Below, piece by piece: positions 56,818 through 64,000 of a stretch of 64,000 nt of DNA. The notes beneath the pieces were generated by a model. That model saw only the letters and a list, made by a program, of their open reading frames with translations, was not told where the DNA came from and ran no database searches. This DNA is from Rosa chinensis (Eukaryota > Streptophyta > Magnoliopsida > Rosales > Rosaceae), in NCBI RefSeq assembly GCF_002994745.2, contig NC_037092.1, positions 8,484,501 through 8,548,500 on the forward strand, written 5' to 3'. Numbering within the stretch: the stretch's first letter is position 1; each line of letters begins with the position of its first letter. Position numbers and translations under genes: made by a program.

Positions 56818-59800
56818 TTAAGGTTGCCCCCCAGTCGGAGTAAAAACAGAGTCGGGAGGATCGTCAAACTCCCAGACACTGGGATAATATTTTTTCAAAA
56901 ACCGACCGTTAATAGGGTTGCGATGGATAGCGCCGTCGATGTCTTTGAGGTGAAAGGCACCGCGCTCCAATATTCGGTGGATAACAAAGGGTCCCTCCCA
57001 TCGCGGCGTCCATTTACCGCGACCGGTGACCTTTTCACCCAGGGGTAAAATGGCCTTCCAAACGAGGTCACCTTCTTTGAAACTGCGACCCCGCGTCCTC
57101 TTGTCATAGGCGCGGGCGATACGCTGCTTGTCCATCACCAAATTGTCCAAAGCGGCCAAGCGCTGCTCGCTTAAGTCTTCGTGCTCCTGCCACATTGCTT
57201 GAACATAGTCCTCACCAATCAAATGATGCTGTTCTTGGACTCGTAAGGAATGCACATTAATTTCTAATGGTAAGATAGCGTCATGTCCAAACATAAGCGC
57301 GTACGGCGTCGTGGCGGTGGGGTTGCGCTTCGAAGTGCGATAGGCCCAAAGTGTCTCGTGCAAAGTATCATGCCACTGTCGAGGATTCTCCACCAACATC
57401 TTCTTCAGTAAGGTGATGATTATCTTGTTGCTCACCTCCGCCTGACCATTAGATTGAGCATAGTACGGAGTACTATGTGTGAACTGAATGCCAAAGTCAT
57501 TCACCAGCTCCTCAACGGGGCCTCCCATGAATGCTGCCCCCCTGTCCGACACCAGCACTTCAGGTATGCCAAACCTGCAGAGAATATTACGGAAAATAAA
57601 CTGGCGAATGGTAGTGCCGGAGGCCTCCTTTAGAGGTTCTGCTTCAACCCATTTCGTGAAGTAATCAGTGGCGACAATGATAAACTTGTGCTGTAGGGAA
57701 GAATGAGGATGGATCATCCCAATCAAGTCCAGCGCCCAGCCTCGCGCAGGCCAAGGTTTAATGATAGGTTGCATAGGGATGTTAGGAACATGCTGGACAG
57801 GACCGTGTGCTTGACAATCCGCACAGCCTTTGGCGAATGCAATACAATCCTTCAAAATGCTGGGCCAATAATAACCATGACGTCGGAGGAGCCAACGCAT
57901 CTTAGGTCCGGCTTGATGAGATCCACATATCCTCGTGTGCATCTCGCGCATCAATCTTTTGGCTTCGCGACCGTAGACGCATCGAAAATCTATACCATCT
58001 TCGCCACGTCTGCGTAGTTCATCACCTCTAAGGAAGTAATTCAATGCGAGGAAACGAATTTTCCTATCAGCGCTGGAGTCTGGTCGTTTGAGGTATTCAA
58101 TCAGTGGGATCCGCCAATCAACATCAATGGGCTCGAGTACCGCAACCACGGGATCATCTGGAGGATCAGGGCGAGCAAGCCACGAAGGTAGTGTGCGGCG
58201 CTCAACTTTCAGAATGCGCTCGCGCACTCCGTATTTCAAGCTAATGCCCGTAGCCAGCTGAGCGAGCTCATTGGCAGCAAAGTTACGTTCACGTGGTATA
58301 TGTTCCATACCAACATCTGTAAATTGGTCCAGAAGCTCAACGGCACGACTCAAGTAGGGGATGAGCAGCCAACTCCTACAGCGATATTTTTCCAGAAGCT
58401 GATTGATCACGAGCTGAGAATCTCCGCGAATCTGAACGTCCCGGACGCCCATTTCCAACAGGACTTCGAGTCCAATGATGAGAGCTTCATATTCAGCCTG
58501 ATTATTAGTACATTGGAACGTGAGCTGGAAAGAATAAGAGAAACGGTCACCGGCAGGATTCTCCAGGACAATCCCTGCGCCAGCCAGAGTATCTGTTCTT
58601 GAGCCATCAAAGAATAACACCCAGGGTTGTAGAAAAATAGTAGCCTGATACCAGCCCTCGTATTCAGGAATGCATGCTTTATCTGGTCGAGTCGTGGCAT
58701 TGCAGGCAATTTCTAGCTCTTTCAGTACGTGTATTTCTAGCTGGGGATGATGTGCTAGAAAATCTGCGATAGCCTGCCCTTTGACCGCCTTCTGGGGTAC
58801 ATACTGGAGCGAAAACTCTGAAAGTGCCAATACCCATTTGCCAATGCGGCCTCTCAAGATAGGCCGGGACAACATATATTTGACCAAATCGGTCTGAGCG
58901 ATGATGCAAGTAGTAAAGGATAACATGTAATGTCGCAACTTGCACGCCGAAAAGTATAGGGTTAAGCACAGCTTTTCTATGGGGGTATACCTTGTCTCGC
59001 AATCTGTCAGTACACGGCTGAGATAAAATACAGCGTGCTCGATACCGTCCTCATCGTCCTGAGCGAGCAGGCTACCAATGGAGGCGGCGGCTGCTGAGAT
59101 ATACAGTTTCAACGGGACTCCGGGTCTAGGTGGAACCAAGACTGGTGGGTTTGCTAGATAGGCCTTGATACTGTCGAAAGCCTCCTGATGCTTGGATTCC
59201 CACACAAATTCATTCTGTCCTTGTAGTCCCAGCAACGGTGAGAAGGGCTGGATTTTCCCTGCAGAATTAGAGATGAAACGCCGTAGAAAGTTAATCTTAC
59301 CCAAAAGACGCTGTAATTCCTTCTTCGTCCGTGGGGGAGATGCATGAATAACTGCGCTTGCCTTGTCCTCGGGGACCTCAATTCCTCGCTGGTGGACTAT
59401 AAACCCCAGAAAGTCTCCGGCTAACACTCCAAACACACACTTGGCCGGGTTCATTTTGAGTTTATGTTGGCGCATGCGCTCAAACACTTTCATGAGATCC
59501 GCGATGTGATCCCCTCGCTTCTGAGACTTGACGACTACGTCATCAATGTATACCTCTAACACCTTTCCAAGTATGTCGTGGAAGATCAGGTTCATGGCTC
59601 TTTGATACGTCGCACCGGCGTTCTTTAGGCCAAAAGGCATGACTACATATTCAAACACTCCCGCGAAGCCAGGGCAGCGGAAAGCAGTCTTGTGTCTGTC
59701 TTCTTCAGCGACCGGAATCTGGTGATATCCCGCAGTGCCGTCCATGAAGGACAACAGCTCATGGCCTGCCACCGCGTCCACCAACATATCCGCGACCGGC

Positions 59801-60426
59801 ATGGGGTAAACGTCTTTAGGTGTGGCGAGATTCAAGTCTCTATAGTCAACGCAGACTCTTATCTTGCCATTTTTCTTCCGGACAGGCACTATATTAGATA
59901 GCCACTGGTTATACTTGGCCACCCGTATGATGCCTGACTTGTGCATTTTCTCTACCTCTTCCTTTACCAAGATCTGGGTCTCGGAGTTCATTCGTCGAGG
60001 CTCCTGCTTGACGGGCCTCTTTTCAGCAAGAGTTGGTAATTGATGACAAAACAAGTCTGGTGACAGGCCGGGCATGTCCTCATACTTCTCCGCAAAGCAA
60101 TCTTTGAACTCTAGCAATAATTCGATGAGCCTCTGTTTCTCGTTAGGCTCTAGGTAAGCACTGATGGATACTTCCATAGGCTCGCTTACCGTACCCAGGT
60201 TGACTTTCTCTGTAGGGTCTTTAACCTTTGGAGGTGTATCATCCAGCGCCGCCGGAGCGAGCTGAATGTGGACGTCCTCGTCATCCTCTGGATCAGCAAG
60301 TTCTTCATTGACGACCTCTAAGGTCGCGATGCGATCGTAAGCCTCTTTTTCCACCATGTATGATGACAACCGCTCGTGTATCGAGTGGAAGGCTTCCATT
60401 CCCTCCTCAGTGAGGTCGTAATCCAT
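56818..60426 (-). CDS. Gypsy Pol: reverse transcriptase, dual RNase H, integrase
   Basis: A single 1202-residue open frame. RT covers about residues 130–400, with the catalytic YIDD at 293–296 intact. A first RNase H with worn motifs follows. A second RNase H starts near residue 604 (FFDGSRTD, AEYEALIIG, GDSQLVI). Integrase has the HHCC finger (H…H…CADC) and the triad in LDLIG, VSDRG (near residue 959) and NGQAEVSNK. The C-terminal end has a WEGPFVI module and no chromodomain. The start codon overlaps the stop of the upstream protease frame (TAATG at 60428–60424). The fourth acidic position of the second RNase H reads AANELA where ADELA is common, which may be a lineage feature. Otherwise this looks functional. 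Confidence 0.93.
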   Translation of the reverse strand: MDYDLTEEGMEAFHSIHERLSSYMVEKEAYDRIATLEVVNEELADPEDDEDVHIQLAPAALDDTPPKVKDPTEKVNLGTVSEPMEVSISAYLEPNEKQRLIELLLEFKDCFAEKYEDMPGLSPDLFCHQLPTLAEKRPVKQEPRRMNSETQILVKEEVEKMHKSGIIRVAKYNQWLSNIVPVRKKNGKIRVCVDYRDLNLATPKDVYPMPVADMLVDAVAGHELLSFMDGTAGYHQIPVAEEDRHKTAFRCPGFAGVFEYVVMPFGLKNAGATYQRAMNLIFHDILGKVLEVYIDDVVVKSQKRGDHIADLMKVFERMRQHKLKMNPAKCVFGVLAGDFLGFIVHQRGIEVPEDKASAVIHASPPRTKKELQRLLGKINFLRRFISNSAGKIQPFSPLLGLQGQNEFVWESKHQEAFDSIKAYLANPPVLVPPRPGVPLKLYISAAAASIGSLLAQDDEDGIEHAVFYLSRVLTDCETRYTPIEKLCLTLYFSACKLRHYMLSFTTCIIAQTDLVKYMLSRPILRGRIGKWVLALSEFSLQYVPQKAVKGQAIADFLAHHPQLEIHVLKELEIACNATTRPDKACIPEYEGWYQATIFLQPWVLFFDGSRTDTLAGAGIVLENPAGDRFSYSFQLTFQCTNNQAEYEALIIGLEVLLEMGVRDVQIRGDSQLVINQLLEKYRCRSWLLIPYLSRAVELLDQFTDVGMEHIPRERNFAANELAQLATGISLKYGVRERILKVERRTLPSWLARPDPPDDPVVAVLEPIDVDWRIPLIEYLKRPDSSADRKIRFLALNYFLRGDELRRRGEDGIDFRCVYGREAKRLMREMHTRICGSHQAGPKMRWLLRRHGYYWPSILKDCIAFAKGCADCQAHGPVQHVPNIPMQPIIKPWPARGWALDLIGMIHPHSSLQHKFIIVATDYFTKWVEAEPLKEASGTTIRQFIFRNILCRFGIPEVLVSDRGAAFMGGPVEELVNDFGIQFTHSTPYYAQSNGQAEVSNKIIITLLKKMLVENPRQWHDTLHETLWAYRTSKRNPTATTPYALMFGHDAILPLEINVHSLRVQEQHHLIGEDYVQAMWQEHEDLSEQRLAALDNLVMDKQRIARAYDKRTRGRSFKEGDLVWKAILPLGEKVTGRGKWTPRWEGPFVIHRILERGAFHLKDIDGAIHRNPINGRFLKKYYPSVWEFDDPPDSVFTPTGGQP

Positions 60427-61454
60427 TAATCAGTTAATGGTTTGGGCACAGCATGGCCGGGCCGCTCCAAGCCTTCTTTTGCGAGCGTGAGACCCCACTG
60501 TGCTAGTTCAGAGGCCGTCACCCCTGTGGGGCGGCCCTTATCGTCGATGCCACTAACCTGCAATGGAGTGATAGGTTCCAAATAGTATCTGGCATCTACA
60601 TAATTTGCGGAGACTGGAAACGGACGGGGATCTGCTGGGACCACTTCTGCCGTGTCTGTCTCTCTGTTCCACATAACCAACTCTTGGTGAAGTGTCGACG
60701 GAACGCAGTAACTCCGATGGATCCAATCCCTGCCCAAAATGGCGCTGTAGGCCGCATAACAATCCGTCACAAAGAAAGCATAAACTCCCTCTGCTGGGCC
60801 GACTTTAATACGCAAGAACAATAGCCCTAGGGTTTTGGTGACAGTTCCTGCGAAGTTTTTGAGCGCGAGAGACGTGGATTGGATTTTCTCCCGCTTGATT
60901 CCAAGCAAGTGCATGGTCCGAGTAGTGACAACATTAACGGCCGCTCCAGTGTCAATCATGATTTTGCTGACTGTGATACCACCGATGTCTGCCGTAATGT
61001 ATAGCGGCGGCATGTGTTGGGCCATGGCTGGTGTTGGCTTAGAGAAATGCATGAGCACCCTTTTGTCTGGAACCCCCGCTGGTTCTGGTAAAGCTCCGTC
61101 TTCTACCGGTGTAGCCGCTGCGGACGTGACCTGCAATGGTTGCGCACCCTCTTCTTCTGTTTCCACGCAATCCTGGGCAGCGACCGGCAAGGCGTACCTT
61201 GCGGGGAGCACATAAACCATGTTGCAAGAGACATTATCTGATTCAGTCCCCTCCACGTTGACATCCAGATCAATCTTGGGTTCTTCCAATGGGATATCAG
61301 TCAGGAACTGCCGAGCCAAGCGATCTACCAGCGACTCTTCTGTAAGGCCTTTTACCTGACAGTGTTCAGGCCCTTGTGACTCGAGTTCTTGCTCAATTAC
61401 CAACGGCTTAGGGTTTTCCGGTTCCCTACATTCTTCTGGGGCGGAAATGACCAC
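60426..61454 (-). CDS. Gypsy aspartic protease domain and linker
   Basis: The 342-residue frame carries the retroviral-type aspartic protease with active site MIDTGAAVNVV (about residue 165–175) and the AILGRDWIH flap-side motif. It is in the same frame as the second half of gag but separated by one TGA (61475–61473). The first codons given here (GTG at 61454) are only the first possible start after that stop, so expression by readthrough or a former uninterrupted gag-pro frame is likely. It ends in TAA overlapping the ATG of pol. Confidence 0.85.
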   Translation of the reverse strand: MVISAPEECREPENPKPLVIEQELESQGPEHCQVKGLTEESLVDRLARQFLTDIPLEEPKIDLDVNVEGTESDNVSCNMVYVLPARYALPVAAQDCVETEEEGAQPLQVTSAAATPVEDGALPEPAGVPDKRVLMHFSKPTPAMAQHMPPLYITADIGGITVSKIMIDTGAAVNVVTTRTMHLLGIKREKIQSTSLALKNFAGTVTKTLGLLFLRIKVGPAEGVYAFFVTDCYAAYSAILGRDWIHRSYCVPSTLHQELVMWNRETDTAEVVPADPRPFPVSANYVDARYYLEPITPLQVSGIDDKGRPTGVTASELAQWGLTLAKEGLERPGHAVPKPLTD

Positions 61455-61472
61455 ACTTTGGACTTTCCTAGG

Positions 61473-64000
61473 TCACCATTGCAAAGTGCTAACCACTCTG
61501 TCTTTGCCCCCCAGCCTGTCGAAGACTGAAGCTTTGACCGCCGGTGCTTCATGGGAGAGTCTGCGCCTAACATGCGGTCGCCGAGTTGGCGTGCTGTTCC
61601 TTTGGGTAGGGGATGGTGAGATCTCTTTAGTAATCCTGCAAAACACACTGGGCTTTGAAGCTCCCATTAACGAATCTGTTTGCTTGTCAAGACCACGGAG
61701 AGGTCTCAGTGGTTTAGCAGCCAGTGCCTCCAGCTCTTTCTGGTATCGTTCAGGCGACTTGACCAATTGGGAAGGTTTGATTAGGCCTTGGTCTAAGGCC
61801 TCTAGAGTGCGCTTGGCTTCACCGAACCGGCGCTGTAGCTTCCTCTTTCTGGACGGGCTAATCTCCACTGCCTTCCCCTTTTCCCTGGTATACCATCTGC
61901 CTTCTTTGATGGGATTAGCTGCTGCAGGTGGTATATAGGGCTTGGTCAAAACATCCTTGCAGTCACGTCTGACCTTTTCCCTCTCTGGTTCTTTCGCGGT
62001 TGCTTTCAGTTTCAGGAATAAATTGGAGTCTCTGGGAGGTGGTGGTGTCACTTTCTCCCGTTCCCTCGGGCTGGTAGGCTGATAGTTCCGCGATGGGGAA
62101 GCCCACTTGACTGGTGGTAGAGAACCAAAGCGGAATGTCTGCTCAACTTCCTCATGTGGCGTTTGGATACCACATTCCTCTTTACATCGCGAACAAAGAA
62201 ACACAGGTGAGGCCTGGTTAGGCTTCATAATTTTATCCTTAACAGGTGCCTCACCTGCGGCGGATTCATAACCCTGTTCGCTTGTGGCCAAATCCAGTGT
62301 CGGTTTCCGTTGCTGCTTTCTGTTCCAGTCTATGTTGACCATATTAACCCCAGTATCAGGGAAGGGGTCCACATCCACTAGTGCCGTCGCGGTGACTGGA
62401 GCTTCGACCTGCAAGTTACCGTTATTAAGCCATACCTGAATTTGGTCCTTAAGTTTTACGCAGTCCGCAGTGTTGTGGTTCCACAGGTTATGGAACTTGC
62501 AGTATTTCTTTCCTTTCACCTGCTCTGGCCGCGGAAACGGCCCAAAATCAGTTTTTACCATCTTCGCAGCAATCATTTCGTCGAGAATCTCATGCGCTTT
62601 GTTGGCATCGTAGGTATATGCCGTGAACTCCGGCTTAGTGAAAGCCATCGACTTGAGCTTAACAGGCTCCTTGGACATCTTCAACTGTTTCAAAGACGAG
62701 CTTTTCTTCCCAGTCAGTTCATAGGCAGCTATATCATTATCCTCATCCTCTTCATCGTCCTGGCTCACCTCTGGCGTACCACGGTGATAATAAGGGTCGT
62801 AAGTGGTCGGCCGGTAGCTCAGGGCCGCTACCGTACGGTGTTTACCGGGCACATACGTTCCTTTAGAAGCGTTCTTCCTTGCATCTGTCTCTCGAAGGAG
62901 ATGCTCAAAACTGCCTACTTCTGTGATGAGTTCCCCATCGACTGTATCATGCTGCCATGCTGCTTCTTTCTCTGCCGGGGTTCCAAGCCTTTAACCGCCA
63001 ACTTGACCAACTCCTTCTCGGGCAGAATGACGTTCAGTTTGGCTTTCTGGATTTGAAAGCGCTGAAGATAAGAGACTGCTGATTCTGTAGGCTGTTGGGC
63101 CATCTGAGTAAGAGAGGCCAGATCTACCTCAGGCTCAATATTCCCAAAAGTTGCCCGGAAAAGTAGTTCCATCGCCGGCCAATCCGTTACTGTCCCTGGC
63201 CTAAGTTTAGAGAACCATCTGAAGGCAGCGCCGGATAGGGAGGTGCCAAAGATCCTGCATTTGAGGACGTCATCATTCTGATATTGGCCGCATTGCACCC
63301 TAAATCTGGCCAGACGAGTGGCCGCATCTTCCGTGTCTTCCCCTGAAAAAGTAGTAAAAATAATGTTCTTATAACCTCGAGGGAAAGGTGCGAGCATGAT
63401 GTTTGGTGGGAAAGGTCCTTCGTACACTCCATCTGGCTGGGCCCTAGGGTTTGCCATTCTGATCATATCCTCTACCTCATCCCGTCTCACGTAATCCGGA
63501 CCCGGAGGTGGAGGGGGTATCACCAAAGCTCGGTGAGCAGTTTGTTCAGGGGCTACCTGGTTTACTATTGTTGATCCTTCCCCGCCATGTACAGTGCGGG
63601 TAGCCGTTTTTGGCGGGAGAGTCACTGCAGGAAGAATTTCTTCCTTTGACAGAGCGGTTATCTTGACCGGAGTGCCAGTTTGGTCGAGCGCATAATAGCT
63701 TCCTGGCAGTTCTTGATATGTTATTTCCGCTCCGTCACTGTCATACTGGACTAAAGTCGCAGGTTCTGACGCAGCTCCTGTACCTTTCGAGGCTTGATGC
63801 TTCCTGGCAGCCTGTCCACCTGATGCAGCAACCTTTTCCTTACCTCCAGGAATAACCAAGGCCTGCTCCTTGTTCTTCGATGGAGTAGTAGCAACCATCG
63901 TCGACGAAGAACCGACGTTCTGGTTGGCCTTGTCGCGCTGATTTGGTGGCACGTACTTGCCTGAACCGGACGACTGGCCAAGAGAACCAAGGATGGTATT
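61473..64000 (-). pseudogene. Gypsy Gag, partial at right edge, one frameshift
   Basis: The frame enters from the right edge, open from 64000 to 62915. It contains the retrotransposon Gag capsid region (YKNIIFTTFSGEDTEDAATRLARF, AAFRWFSKLRPGTVTDW, VSYLQRFQIQKAKL, at about 63430–63000). Near 62955–62985 the coherent reading moves to another frame, which runs to TGA at 61475–61473. This second part has a zinc-knuckle-like CKFHNLWNHNTADC (about 62500) followed by KDQIQVWLNNGNLQ, as usual in plant gypsy Gag, and a basic tail. One indel therefore separates capsid and nucleocapsid parts. The protein could be restored in other copies of the family. Confidence 0.85.

Larger units (their letters stand above)
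50859..64000 (-). mobile_element. Ty3/gypsy (Tat-lineage) retrotransposon with antisense PMD gene, partial
   Basis: At least 13.1 kb, running off the right edge. From the left: 3' LTR (50859–51956), purine tract (rc of 51957–51972), a 4.8-kb region with an antisense gene (52173–55488), integrase–RNase H–RT, protease and gag. The pol has both a degenerate RNase H after RT and a second RNase H, a dual arrangement typical of the Tat lineage, and a GPF-type integrase end without chromodomain. Long 3' regions with antisense accessory genes are known from Tat elements such as Grande. The expected 5-bp target duplication is ACTGG (50854–50858); the other copy is outside the window. Confidence 0.92.

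Overview
This is eukaryotic, plant-type nuclear DNA: AT-rich, with GT–AG introns, proteins typical of a dicot, and dense nested transposable elements. The order of genes and the element types would suit a woody or herbaceous rosid such as Rosaceae, but I cannot prove the family from the sequence alone.

Layout. 1–2.2 kb is featureless apart from an ATT microsatellite. 2.25–5.85 kb (+) is an intact ten-exon SH3-domain gene of the SH3P1/2/3 endocytosis/autophagy family. 6.6–7.3 kb (-) is a small J-domain protein with a membrane segment. 7.57–9.0 kb is a Helitron remnant (candidate 3' hairpin end plus PIF1 helicase C-terminus) carrying a tRNA-derived SINE. 9.2–11.5 kb (+) is a frameshifted FAR1-type pseudogene. 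11.7–15.86 kb is a complete hAT element (8-bp target duplication) with a dead transposase. 15.9–20.5 kb is mostly non-coding and holds a Mutator-type MITE. 20.5–25.4 kb is a Ty1/copia element that sits inside a small open reading frame. 25.8–31.7 kb is an eIF4E-like pseudogene whose introns hold a non-autonomous hAT, which itself contains a PIF/Harbinger-like MITE. 34.0–36.8 kb (-) is a gag-only copia element (TR-GAG-like) with a perfect target duplication. 37.6–43.0 kb (-) is an intact twelve-exon ABCB (P-glycoprotein) transporter gene. 44.3 kb has a second SINE copy, 45.2–45.8 kb a LINE RNase H remnant, 46.35–48.28 kb a possible two-exon small ORF, and 48.87–49.13 kb a truncated LINE. 49.45–50.86 kb (-) is an SRG1-like 2-oxoglutarate dioxygenase gene cut in its first exon by a very large Ty3/gypsy element that runs from 50.86 kb to beyond the right edge.

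The most unusual part is that gypsy element. Its gag, protease and RT–dual RNase H–integrase genes lie on the minus strand, which fits the Tat lineage. Between integrase and the 3' LTR it carries, on the opposite strand, an apparently intact five-exon gene for a 1012-residue plant mobile domain (PMD) protein with a C-terminal coiled coil, its own TATA-like box and a poly(A) signal. The introns are antisense to the genomic RNA and so cannot be lost by splicing during retrotransposition. Host PMD proteins (MAIN, MAIL1) act in transposon silencing, so an element-borne PMD protein is a good candidate for a counter-silencing or regulatory accessory factor; that function is inference.

Only three host genes look intact (SH3P, the J protein and ABCB). 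The rest of the window is a record of repeated insertion: many elements can be delimited exactly from target site duplications, and two internal duplications (19.1/31.1 kb and 7.4/33.4 kb) give paralogous comparison sites for two of the insertions.
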